Below are positions 54,666 to 64,000 of a stretch of DNA of 64,000 bases, piece by piece; within the stretch, counting starts at the first letter, position 1; the number at the start of each line of letters is the position of its first letter. The stretch is from Megaleporinus macrocephalus. Lineage: Eukaryota; Chordata; Actinopteri; Characiformes; Anostomidae. Both the position numbers and the translations under genes were made by a program. The DNA is taken from NCBI GenBank assembly GCA_021613375.1, contig CM038720.1, positions 43,661,189-43,725,188 of the forward strand. Direction: 5' to 3'. Below the pieces are notes generated by a model. That model was given only the letters and a program-made list of their open reading frames with translations. It made no database searches and was not told the DNA's origin.

Positions 54666-56095
54666 GCAAAATCACACCCAAGCCAGACGAGCAGGCGCTG
54701 TGCCTGACTGCAGTGGACGTAAGGAAAATTCTGCGCAGAGTCAACCCACGGAAAGCTGCAGGACCAGACAACATCCCTGGCAGAGTGCTCAGAGAATGTG
54801 CAGACCAGTTGACAGATGTACTCACGGACATCTTCAACGTCTCCCTGCGCAGCTCCACTGTCCCAACGTTCCTCAAGACCACCACCATCGTCCCCATGAC
54901 GAAGAAGTCCACGGTGTCCTGCTTCAATGACTACCGTCCCGTAGCTCTCACGCCCATCATCATGAAGTGCTTCAAGAGGCTAGTCATGAGGAACATCAAG
55001 ACCCAACTGCCCTCTTCATTGGACCCCCTGCAATTCGCATATCGTCCCAACCGCTCCACTGACGATGCCATCACCACCACCCTTCATCTCTCCCTTACCC
55101 ACCTGGAGAAGAAGGACACCTACGTCAGAATGCTGTTCATAGACTTCAGTTCAGCATTCAACACCATCATCCCACAGAATCTCACCAGAAAGTTAAGCCT
55201 GCTGGGCCTCAACACCCCCCTATTCAACTGGATCCTGGACTTACTGACAGGAAGGCCCCAGTTAGTCCGGTTCGGGGACAGCAGCTCCAGCACCATCACC
55301 ATGAACACTGGGGCACCCCAGGGCAGTGTACTGAGTCCTCTGTTGTTCACCCTGCTGACTCATGACTGTGTTGCGAAACACAGTTCTAACAGCATCATAA
55401 TGTTCGCCGATGATACAACTGTGCTGGGTCTCATCAGCAAAGGCGATGAGTCAGCATGCAGGGAGGAGGTACAGCAGCTGACAGACTGGTGTACAGTCAA
55501 CAACCTTCACTGGAATGTAGAGAAGACCAAGGAAATGGTTGTTGACTTCAGGAAATCAAGACCGGACCACTCTCCGCCTAACATCAACGGCTCCTCTGTG
55601 GAGATCGTTAAGAGCACCAAGTTCCTTGGTGTCCACCTAGCGGAGAACCTCACCTGGTCCCTGAACACCGGCTCTACAGCCAAGAAAGCCCAGCAGCGTC
55701 TCTACTTCCTCCGGAAGCTGAGAAAGGCCCGTCTCCCTCCACCCATCCTCACCCTCTTCTATAAGGGAACCATAGAGAGCATCCTAAGCAGCTGCATCAC
55801 TGCCTGGTTTGGGACCTGCACAGCCTCTGACCGCAAGTCCCCCCAACGCATTGTGAGGACAGCTGAGAGGATCATCGGAGTCTCTCTCCCCTCCGTCTTG
55901 GACATTTACACCACCCGCTGCATCCGCAAAGCAACCAGCATTGTGGATGACCCCACCCACCCTTCACACAGACTGTTCTCCCTCCTGCCATCAGGAAGAA
56001 GGTACCGCAGTGTCCGGTCCAACACGACCAGACTCTGCAACAGCTTCTTCCCCCAAACCATCAGACTTCTCAACACAACTCAACGTCTGAACTGA
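54662..56095 (+). pseudogene. Reverse transcriptase of Rex1 copy 2
   Basis: Open for 477 codons: [120 protein letters not shown] (catalytic F-A-D-D), [97 protein letters not shown]. The polymerase domain is complete, but it is cut off from the endonuclease by frameshifts, so the two would not be made as one protein. Confidence 0.85.
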
Positions 56096-56478
56096 TATCT
56101 TTTCTGGTACATGTACACACTCTCTCTCTCTCTCTCTCTCTCTCCAACCATTTACCCCAGATAAAAAAGGGGAAGCATTTTTGCACAAGGCATTGCACTA
56201 ATAACTCTACTACCTCACTGGACTCTATTTATTACACATTGTACAATTTGCACACTACCGGCAATTATTTATTATTCTCTGTCTGTACTGTGTTGTGTTG
56301 TCTGTCTGTACTGTGTTGTGTTGTCTGTCCGCACTTGTTTGTTTGTGTTGCACTTGTGTCTTGTATGCACTGTCTATGTTGCACCATGGTCCTGGAGGAA
56401 CGTTGTTTCGTTTCACTGTGTACTCTGTATGTAGTTGAAATGACAATAAAACCCACTTGACTTGACTTGACTTGACAT

Positions 56479-57215
56479 TTCCATACCTCCACTGGTAGGT
56501 CCAATTGCCTTCCCTTTCTTCATCCTCTTAAAAGCTTTCCAAACTTCATTCTCACTGATCTTTCCCACTTCCTGATCCACAGTCTCTATGACCTCTACTT
56601 TTCTTTCCCTTTCATTCTCTTCATTCATTAGCTCCTCAAAGTACTCATTCCATCTTTCCATCACACTCTCCTCTCTTGTTAGAACATTACCATTCCTATC
56701 TTTAACAAGTCTAACCTGCTGCACATCCTTTCCAGCCTGATTCCTCTGTCTGTCCAGTCTATTCAAGTCCTTCTCACCTTTAATGTCCATCCTCCCAATC
56801 AACGCATCATCCGCCTTCTGCTTTGCCTTTGCTACCTCTTGCTACCCCTCTTCCTCGGAATAGCTTCCTGCACTTCACTATTCCACCACCAGGTTTCCTT
56901 ATCATGTTTTGTCTGTCCAGATAACACACCAAGTACCTTCCTACCTATCTCTCTAATCAATGTTGCTGTAGTAGCCCAGTCATCTGCAAGCTCGCTCTTA
57001 CCACCCAGAGCCTTTAACAGCTCGTCCCTGAACTCTTCACCACGCTCTTCCTTACTCAGTTTTCACCATTTGGTCTTCTTGATGTTTGGCCACGTTCTCT
57101 CCAGTTTAAACCGTGCTCCAATGCTGTGAGCCTTGCTGCCCTTCTACTTGATCTCTTTGACACATAAAACATCTACATTCCTTCTGCCTGTCAGCATCCC
57201 TACATTTAGAGTTGC
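56479..57215 (-). pseudogene. RTE-type LINE fragment
   Basis: Minus strand: GKDVQQVRLVKDRNGNVLTR, EESVMERWNEYFEELMNEEN, VDQEVGKISENEVWKAFKRM, KKGKAIGP, the endonuclease-polymerase linker of RTE-type elements (the group behind craniofacial-development-protein-2-like annotations). It breaks at about 56479, exactly where Rex1 copy 2 ends, within the bases for a conserved V-E-V-W-K block. The continuation expected on the far side of that Rex1 (before 53443) is not there. A weaker upstream part extends to about 57215. Confidence 0.65.
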
Positions 57216-58244
57216 CACCCTTTCCCTCCTCAAGGTCTTCAACCAACTGTAGCACAATTTCCGCTGGCACCCTGTTTGTGAACAGTACCAGTGGTTGTCG
57301 TTAACCCGGCCCTCAACTGATCCAGTATTGTATCACTTAGATGAACTCACATGTTTGTTTTGACCATTTACCCGGGCTTGGGCTCAGCACAAAAGATACA
57401 CTGGCTTGTCTTCCTTAGTGGCTGGTTTACCACTACCTATTAAACCCATGTTATTATCAAAGTGGCTACATTTCACTGCAATGTGTTTAGCAAACACATG
57501 CTGAGATACAAAGTACTACTATTTAATGTGAACAAGCTCTATTTGAAAGAGAGATACAAATGATTAACATTAGTTAAAGAGGCACCCAGACCTAAAACTA
57601 GGATGTCATTGCACCAATCCTGCAATAGAGGCTGGATTTTAGAATATAGTTTAGAATATTTCAGAAAGGCCTTGTAAAGCAGCATAAATGAAAGCTTTGA
57701 ATGTAGATGAATGTTTAAGGCTCATGAGCTCTTCTTCGTTCTTACCATCTCTGACCAGACCACGGCCAGCCTTCAGAGGGTCCTAGAAAACCGTTTTTTT
57801 CGCTCCTCCTAGTTTCATTCGCCTGTCCCCGACCTGAGGCGATGCTTGCAGTGTTATAGCCCCAGATCTACGCCGATTAGTGCATCCCTGAATCACTCCT
57901 GCCAGGCTGCTCCCAGCCATGCTGTCACTACAGCCGGTTTGTTGCATGCCATTCCCACAATGAGTTTACCCACTGCATCGCGGTTTGTCGCTGCCATTCC
58001 TGCAACATGCCCTCGCACAGCCACTGTTACCCCGCTCACACCTGCTGAACCTGCCCGCTGCCATCCACGGTCTATTGCACTCCATTTCTGCTACAAGTCT
58101 ATTCTCTGCTATCGCCAGCTCAACTGTTCAGTCCCAGCCCACTTTTCATAAAGATTCACTCAGAGACTGCCTCTACCAGCACCGTTTCTAAAGACTGGCC
58201 ATCCAGAATTCAAATAGATATTCTTTTAGCTTTTCTTTGGTATT
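57216..58244. other. Spacer
   Basis: No confident gene. A Pro/Ala/Thr-rich open stretch (57846-58151) is compositional and has no recognised domain. Confidence 0.35.
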
Positions 58245-58365
58245 TAGTTTATTAAACTGTAAATACTGTATGACCAGAGGAGGATGGGTCTCCCTTTATC
58301 AGTCTTGGTTCCTCCCAAGGTTTCTTCCTCCAGGATTGAGGTTTTTCCTTGCCACTGTTTAAATT
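58245..58365 (+). mobile_element. L2 3' UTR fragment
   Basis: AACTGTAAATACTGTATGAC, GAGGAGGATGGGTCTCC, GGTTCCTCCCAAGGTTTCTT match the L2 UTR at 42325-42425. No tail. Confidence 0.8.
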
Positions 58366-58767
58366 TAAAACATCCACCCAAACCTCCGTATGTCTGCTCT
58401 TACCATTCTGTGGAGGAGAACCAGCACCAGAGCTTCCTCATCTAGAGAAATGTCTCGCTTATGAAGCTCTGAGGAAGCAGAGGTGTCGGTGCTGGTGAGT
58501 CTATCAGTTCAGTAACTGTTCTCTGATCAGTGTCCACCGCGCTAGGCTATCTGGACTGTAACTAACACCCATGCAGAGTGGCTCGGGCAGCTGCTGGACT
58601 TGGGTTTAACCGGCTTTCAGAAATATAAACTCACCGCCTGTGTGTAGGAGTACACGCCCACCTTCCCACTGTGCAGGTACTGATACGCTTCCGTACTTTT
58701 ATAGATTTTCATTACTGAACCGTCTACACCTTCCGAGAGTACAGTTATTAAACATGTCTCCATAAGT

Positions 58768-58896
58768 AACCTCAGACCACCTTCTCATATCACCCACCCA
58801 CTGTGTTATTATCCTCAGACCACCTTCTCATATCACCCACCCACTGTGTTATTAACCTCAGACCACCTTCTCATATCACCCACCCACTGTGTTATT
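58768..58896. repeat. 43-bp tandem repeat, 3 copies
   Basis: Unit starts CTCAGACCACCTTCTCATAT and contains CACCCACCCACTGTGTTATT; copies begin at 58771, 58814 and 58857, almost identical. Confidence 0.95.
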
Positions 58897-60509
58897 AACC
58901 TCGGATGAGACAGTGTTGTCCTATTAGAACTTCTTACTGTCTCTCTGGTCTCCTCCCATGTAACTGTATTCATTTTGGTTAGCTGAGCGGACGTTCTAAC
59001 AAAGAGGCGGAAGAAACACACGCTTGAAAGTGGGTATGGCGAAGTACGGTGACTACAATCAAACTTAAATGGAATTTAATTGATTTGCTATTTCAGTAAC
59101 AAGCCCTCATGCGCCACCAGGCTTCTCTGCAGCCGCCGGTACTCCTCGCCCACCTGCTGGACTCGCCCCCTGCCCGGCCTTTTTCTGGTCTATTTCTTCT
59201 TCCTGCTCCAACTGCTTGCCACCTTCGGCTCCTCACTCCATCAATGTTCTGTGATCTCCTTTTCGTCCTCGGGGCTGCCCAACCACATGAACCACAGGTA
59301 TGTTCTCTGCCCGCCTTCCCAGCCCCCCTTTCGTCATCCCTCCCGCCCTCTGTCTCCCCCACCTTTTCATCATCCCTTTGTTTTCGCAAGTCCATTTCCA
59401 CACCTCTCTCGGCAGGCGCTGCAGCTCACTCCACAGGTGCTCTGCCCTGCTTTTCCAACCCACCAGCATGAGCTGGATGATCATCTTTCCATCTCCTTCA
59501 TTCTCGCCATCAGCCTTGGCGGCGCCGTATTTACGATTACCATCATCAGTTTTTTTAACATGGGTCACTGCCTTTAAGTGTCAAGGGCACCCAACTCCTG
59601 ACTATCCTGATTAAAGGCCTCTGACCTCACAGTTACTCGTCACCACCAGCCACAGACAGACATCTAGGTTATCCACTCTTCTACACTAATCACTTTTACA
59701 TGTTTTTAATTATTTCAGTTTACACATACATAGATCCATCCGTATTTGATTGCTGCCACCACAGTTTTAGTCCTGCTCTGTTTCTAGACCATTCCTCTGG
59801 ATTGGCCTTCAGTATTTGTTTTACATTTTTGCCATTAGGGACATTAAACAATGTAAAAGAAAAGCAAAGAGAGTTCAGTTTTTTTTGCTGTCGCTGCTGT
59901 TCTACATTAAACAAAGCACCATTACCAGGACAAAAAATTATTTTATTGGTTTTAATTACATCACAAAAATAATTAAACTAAAACTGTCTGTTTCTGTAGC
60001 ATTGTTTACAATTATAGAGTGTATGGAAGAAAGCGTGAATGCTATATTTGGAAACTTGATTTTTTACTATGTTAAGATTATGTCACATATGTCTGTTACA
60101 AACATCAAATTCCATTTAAAATGTAAATAAACAATACTATGACAAATGACAGGGAAACATATACCATACAGATGCTGAATTTGGAGTTTGTTATAAATTA
60201 CTATTTTACTAATGAAAATAGTGGCTATGAAACCATGACGGTTTAAAAACACTCTTTCGAATCATCTGCTTAAAATATTTAGACAATGTTTTGACATTCA
60301 CATTTCAAAAATATATCTGAATGTTAACCATATAAATTTGGTTTATTTTTTACGAAATTGTTAACTTGCAGTAGTAAAAAAGTGAATTTATGGGTCGATT
60401 TTAAAAATAATGAAAATAATTACATTATTAGCCGAAGAGGCCATTTAAATCTTTCAAAAACAGTTAAGAATTATTTGTTAATGAGCCAAACTGCAGTTCG
60501 CATATCATT
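58897..60509. other. Spacer and 3' flank of OR-E
   Basis: 59060-59640 is C/T-rich and holds overlapping open stretches of up to 165 codons with Pro/Ser-rich translation; I see no domain or splice context and do not call a gene. 59700-60509 is AT-rich with nothing recognised. Confidence 0.35.
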
Positions 60510-61502
60510 TTAGTTCTTTACAATGATCTTCACAGGATCCACTGCTGCAAAGTTCACCTTGATTTGTTTGTAAAGTAGTTTAATAGCCTGTAAGACCTCC
60601 TCTGTCTTCAGAGTGTATATGATGGGGTTTAACATTGGTGGAATAGTTTGTGTTAGAGCAGAGTTAATTATTCTAGTATTTGGATGTAGGTTTGTTATAA
60701 GAGCAGTTATATAAATGCCACAGACTGGTAGATAAAACATGGCCACTAATATGAGGTGGGAAGTGCAGGTTTTCATAGCTTTAATTCGCTCGGTACCATG
60801 TGAGATCTTAAGCAATGCTACACCAATACAGACATATGAGATAGCTATTAGTGCTAATGGAATACAAAGCACAACAGTAATATAGACATATGTCATTATG
60901 TAACTTGGAGAATTATCATTACAGGCTAGTCTAAAGATAGAGCCATGATCACAGAAATAACTTCCAACTGTAGCCGATCTACAGAAGGACAGTCTGGTAA
61001 TCAAAGATACAGAGACACCAATAATAGTTGCAGAGATAACCCACATAACACCAATAATCAGAGTCATTGTGGATTTGGTGACAATAGCGTGATACCTCAG
61101 AGGAAAACATATAGCAATCACTCTGTCAAAGCACAAAGCAAGCAGAGTGTAGGACTGCATGATCATAAAGAGATACACAAAAAACATGCTTGTCAGACAG
61201 TCTTCATAAGATATCCACTGGTCCTCACGCAGAAACATGTCTGCATACTTCGGAATAAGAGCAGAACTTCCAAACAGATCAGACAAGGCCAAGTTAAAGA
61301 CAGCGATATACTTTGCTGTGTGGAGAGTACGCGACAGGTAGATTGTACCCATTATAAAAGAGTTTCCTAAAACAGTCACACTATTTACAAAACACAGAAA
61401 CATGTAGTAATACTTTGCATGTGGCACATTATACAATCCATTGATGTAAAATGTAGAGGGATGAACAAATGTAGCATTGTCAATGGACTTAACGTACGTC
61501 AT
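60510..61502 (-). CDS. Olfactory receptor OR-E (fish type-1 OR, 330 aa)
   Basis: Seven-helix odorant receptor of the OR-C/OR-D branch. Landmarks: N9-A-T site; FVNSVTVLGNSFIMG in TM1 (NS where the others have YA/YT); FNLALSDLFGSSALIPKYAD (F in place of C in SDLCGSS); MFLREDQWISYEDC; LLALCFDRVIAICFPLRYH; SYFCDHGSIFRLACND (S in place of P in HGP); KAMKTCTSHL; PPMLNPIIYTLK; tail QIKVNFAAVDPVKIIVKN, like OR-C. Start ATG 61502, with acceptor TTTAAGACAG/TCTCC nine bases upstream. Intact. The three changes at otherwise fixed positions may be functional divergence. Confidence 0.96.
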   Translation of the reverse strand: MTYVKSIDNATFVHPSTFYINGLYNVPHAKYYYMFLCFVNSVTVLGNSFIMGTIYLSRTLHTAKYIAVFNLALSDLFGSSALIPKYADMFLREDQWISYEDCLTSMFFVYLFMIMQSYTLLALCFDRVIAICFPLRYHAIVTKSTMTLIIGVMWVISATIIGVSVSLITRLSFCRSATVGSYFCDHGSIFRLACNDNSPSYIMTYVYITVVLCIPLALIAISYVCIGVALLKISHGTERIKAMKTCTSHLILVAMFYLPVCGIYITALITNLHPNTRIINSALTQTIPPMLNPIIYTLKTEEVLQAIKLLYKQIKVNFAAVDPVKIIVKN

Positions 61503-61511
61503 GTCAGGAGA

Positions 61512-61715
61512 CTGTCTTAAACAAAATGCAAGAAATATTAGTTATAGATCCTCATCATACTAAAAACCAACAAAACATTAATGCAAATAAAAATGATTTA
61601 GAACTTGTATTTCATAAACAGAAAATGAAAATCCCTGTAATATTAATCAAACGCGAAACAAGAGTACAATACTTTAAAACACTGATCTTTGATACAATGA
61701 TGTTTTACACAATAC
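61512..61715 (-). other. Predicted 5' UTR intron of OR-E
   Basis: Donor TGTTAAAG/GTATTG (exon ends 61716), acceptor AAGACAG/TCTCC (exon resumes 61511): 204 bp. Confidence 0.6.
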
Positions 61716-61766
61716 CTTTAACAGCAGGACAAAATCTTTTGGATCTAATTTTCAGAAGATAGCACA

Positions 61767-61797
61767 CACATTTAAAATTAATCTATGCTTACGTCAT
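61767..61797 (-). promoter_or_regulatory. OR-E promoter module
   Basis: Minus strand: TGACGTAA (61796-61789), then TAATTTTAAATGTG (61780-61767). The TATA-like box is the weakest of the five (TTTTAAAT instead of TTATAAAT). Confidence 0.55.
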
Positions 61798-62439
61798 CTT
61801 TGAAAGCACACCTCCATAGAAAAAAAAACAAATCTCTATAGACTGTGTGCTAAACTAGAATACATTTTTTTTTTTACATTATTTTGCACTGAATTAAATA
61901 AATTTAATACTGGATACTCTCAAAAATTAAATTGTAATAACAAATAATAAACCAGAAGGAAAAGAATATTATGATGGCTGTGTTTGTAATGTAATATATG
62001 CTTCCTACTTTAGCAGTGTTTGGAGGCAGTCTGGCAGTTTTATCCTGGATAGAAATATAGGCAAAAAAAGACCTTCCACTCGCTGTTTCATGTAAAATTG
62101 CATTGTTTCTTACATTTACCTTTACATTTGCTTTTACATTTACTTTGGCTTTTATTTGATTGCAGACAACATGAACCCATTATAATTTATGTTTTATCTA
62201 GTAAACGTTATTTAATTTGTTGATATACATCCATTCCTGCATTTCATGCCTGCAAAACATTCCAAACAAAGTAGAGATGATGGGGCAATTAAGGGCTAAT
62301 AACGAGTTAAAACTAATAATAATGTAATTTCAAACAGATGATGGCAACATCATGATCCATAAAAAGGCTGAGACCACAAAAGGACCAAAGATGGGCAGAG
62401 GATCTTCAGTTTGTTATGGAAGCATGTAACAATGATTAA
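61798..62439. other. Spacer upstream of OR-E
   Basis: AT-rich with TTTACATTTAC-type short repeats at 62110-62150; no gene seen. Confidence 0.4.
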
Positions 62440-63840
62440 AATGTTTCACTGCCTAAACGTCACAAGCCTAAACAGAAAATCTACAGGTCTTTGTGGATAC
62501 AGGAGCTGCTGGCAGCTTCATTGATTCTAGAATGAATTCTAGAGATCATCCTCTGCGCTATTAATGGTCAGTCACTGGGCTATAACTTAATTTGCATACA
62601 GTAGGGAATAATGAAAGACTGCATTCATCACCCCCCTCAGGGCAGCTCTTCAATTGCCAGATTCAGATGAACCACTCGTCGTCAAGGTAGATGCTTCTGA
62701 CATTGATGTGGGGGTGGTGCTCTCCCAACGCCAAGGCCCCAACAAGAAGTTCCAGCCCTGTGCATTTTATTTGCCAGGCTTACCCCAGCAGAGTGTAACT
62801 GTAGACAGAGAACTCCTTGCAGTCAAACTGGCCTTTGAAGAGTGAAGGCACTGGCTGGATGGGGCCAAACACCATTTTTGTGATTTGAACAGACCACAAT
62901 AACAAGGCCTACGTACAACAAGCAAAGTGACTCAAGTCCCATCAAGCCTGCTGGGTGTTGTTTTTTGATTGCTTTGACTTATTGTCATACAGGCCAGTTT
63001 TAAAAAAAATCCCAAAAAAATCCAAACCATCATCCCTGCTCCCCAGGTCCTGGCACGCCATCCATCAGGGAGGCTTGCACTGAGACCATGGTTTCCTGTT
63101 TTTAGGACATACAGGGATAACCAGGATCCTGGAGTTCATTGGCAGAAGTTTCTGGGGGCCTTGCATGGAGAAAAATGTCGGTGTCTGTTTTGTTTTTTGT
63201 GAGGTGTGCACAAGGAATGTGTCACATTTAAGGCCTCAAGGCCTTCGTCATCCGCTGCCTATACCTGCTTGTCCGTGGTCTCATGTGTCATTAGATTTCA
63301 TCACAGGTCTGCCTCCATCCAAGGGCAATACAGCTTTTTGGTCTTTGTGGATTTTTTTTCAAAGCCTGTGAATTTGTGGCCGTGCCCAAGCTCCCATCTG
63401 CCAAAGAGACAGCCAATTTTCTGATTCACACTTGGTCAGGGTGCGCGGTATGCCAAGCAACCTGGTGTGAAATCGGGGTCCACAGTTCACTAGCCAATAC
63501 TGGAGGGCATTCTGTCAGCTCATGGGAGCCACCTCAAGTCCAATGGACAGATTGAGAGGGTCAGCCAGGAACTGACCTGGATTCACCCTAGGCAACATGT
63601 TTGGCTCTCCACCCGTGATCTACTGCTCCATGTGGAATCCTGGAAGCTAGCGCCCCATTACGCAGGGCCCTTCAAAATGGATCAGCACATGAACTCTCTG
63701 ACCTATCAGTTGTGGTGGATCTACCCTACCTTCCATGTCTCAGACCTTAAGCTATTTGTTTGTGGGGCCCCAGATTGTCTCCTGGGGCCAGGCCTCCTGC
63801 CCCACACATCATTGCTGGGTCCATGACTTACACAGTTCTT
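62440..63840 (+). pseudogene. Ty3/gypsy protease, RNase H and integrase remnants (sushi-type)
   Basis: Pieces in order on the plus strand: protease VDTGAAGSFIDS (62492-62530, D-T-G-A kept); then, with reverse transcriptase missing, RNase H: LPDSDEPLVVKVDASDIDVG, VVLSQRQGPNKKFQPCAFYL, VDRELLAVKLAFEE (62650-62845). Integrase follows: VCTRNVSHLRPQG, PWSHVSLDFITGLPPSKGN (first catalytic D in LDFITGLP), a frame change (FLVFVDFFSKPVNLWP), and [12 protein letters not shown] (third acidic block). The C-terminal module is [20 protein letters not shown] ... [12 protein letters not shown] (63650-63760). Stops and frameshifts kill it, and a large internal deletion removed the polymerase. Confidence 0.8.
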
Positions 63841-63957
63841 CGCTTTCTGGACTTCTGCCAGGTTAGGGGATGTATCCAGTATCTGGTGAACTGGGAGGGC
63901 CCAGCATTGCACCTTCAGTGAGGGTGAACTTGTATGGTACAGAGAAAAAGCAAGAGA

Positions 63958-63982
63958 GGGTTAGGGTTAGGGTTGGGGTTAG
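63958..63982. repeat. Short telomere-like TTAGGG run
   Basis: GGG(TTAGGG)2 followed by TTGGGG and TTAG, about four units with one variant, then an A-rich stretch to the window end. Confidence 0.85.
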
Positions 63983-64000
63983 AAAAAAATAATAAAATAA

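Larger units (their letters stand above)
53443..56478 (+). mobile_element. Rex1/Babar-type LINE copy 2
   Basis: Same family as copy 1 (27576-30780), matching from 53445. The 5' sequence before that point differs from copy 1. It ends with GACAATAAAACCCACTTGAC and CTTGA repeats at 56478. Its 3' UTR has a (CT)n run at 56122-56142 that copy 1 has in shorter form. Confidence 0.9.

Noticed and set aside
59080..59614. Overlapping open stretches of up to 165 codons, some with hydrophobic ends
   Set aside because: Open in several frames on both strands, Pro/Ser-rich, no recognised domain or start context.
1..64000. CRISPR arrays, operons, ribosome binding sites, phage or other prokaryotic systems
   Set aside because: The sequence is vertebrate; the repeated units seen are microsatellites, minisatellites or LINE tails.

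Overview
The window is vertebrate genomic DNA, almost certainly from a ray-finned (teleost) fish. Evidence: it carries fish type-1 olfactory receptor (OR) genes with single-exon coding regions, and it is dense in repeats typical of fish genomes (Rex1/Babar, Rex3, L2 and Tx1-type LINEs; Ty3/gypsy LTR elements). Introns, TATA-type promoters and AT-rich spacers also exclude a prokaryote. The species cannot be fixed; an otophysan such as a characin or catfish is a guess from the repeat flavour.

The only host genes I can support are a tandem OR cluster, all on the minus strand and spaced roughly 11-16 kb apart: OR-A (6505-7491), OR-B (18761-19753), OR-C (34701-35693), OR-D (46207-47172) and OR-E (60510-61502). 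Two OR remnants also occur: a 3' half at 23212-23566 and a 70-bp scrap at 8134-8204. All five intact genes encode 321-330 residue seven-transmembrane receptors of one subfamily, with LCFDRV at the end of TM3, KAMKTCTSHL before TM6 and PPMLNPIIY in TM7. Upstream of every intact gene lies the same module, read on the minus strand: a TGACGTAA/TGACGTGA CRE-like site, 8-11 bp, then a TATA-like AT-rich box followed by ATG-T. It is followed by a short noncoding first exon, a consensus 5' splice site and a small intron ending just before the coding exon. OR-A/OR-B and OR-C/OR-D/OR-E look like two sub-branches.

Between the receptors the DNA is mostly mobile-element debris, often nested. 1-2140: two minus-strand gypsy elements, one inserted in the other. 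2575-4135: Tx1-type L1. 4474-5755: Rex1 with a foldback at its 5' edge. 8730-9920: two opposed Rex1 pieces. 10135-16594: a Ty3/gypsy element split by a minus Rex1 (11884-14393). 16800-17740: Rex3 tail and gypsy 3' end. 20761-22137: Rex3. 24893-25878: gypsy LTR and minisatellite. 25880-31290: minus Rex1 split by a plus Rex1 (27576-30780). 31290-33950: gypsy, LTR, Rex3 and LINE-tail pieces. 36041-36990: Rex3. 38157-42571: an L2 with an apparently uninterrupted endonuclease-reverse transcriptase frame. 43010-45105: gypsy, L2 and Rex1 tails. 48167-50985: 5'-truncated L2. 53443-56478: second plus Rex1. 56479-57215: RTE-type fragment. 62440-63840: gypsy pol, with a short telomere-like run at 63958-63982.

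I found no operon-like or defence-like novel system. The most interesting signals are the conserved OR promoter/first-exon module, two OR remnants both fused to an upstream flank by deletion, an abrupt identity change suggesting gene conversion, a start-codon shift in OR-D, and one frameshift shared by two Rex1 copies.
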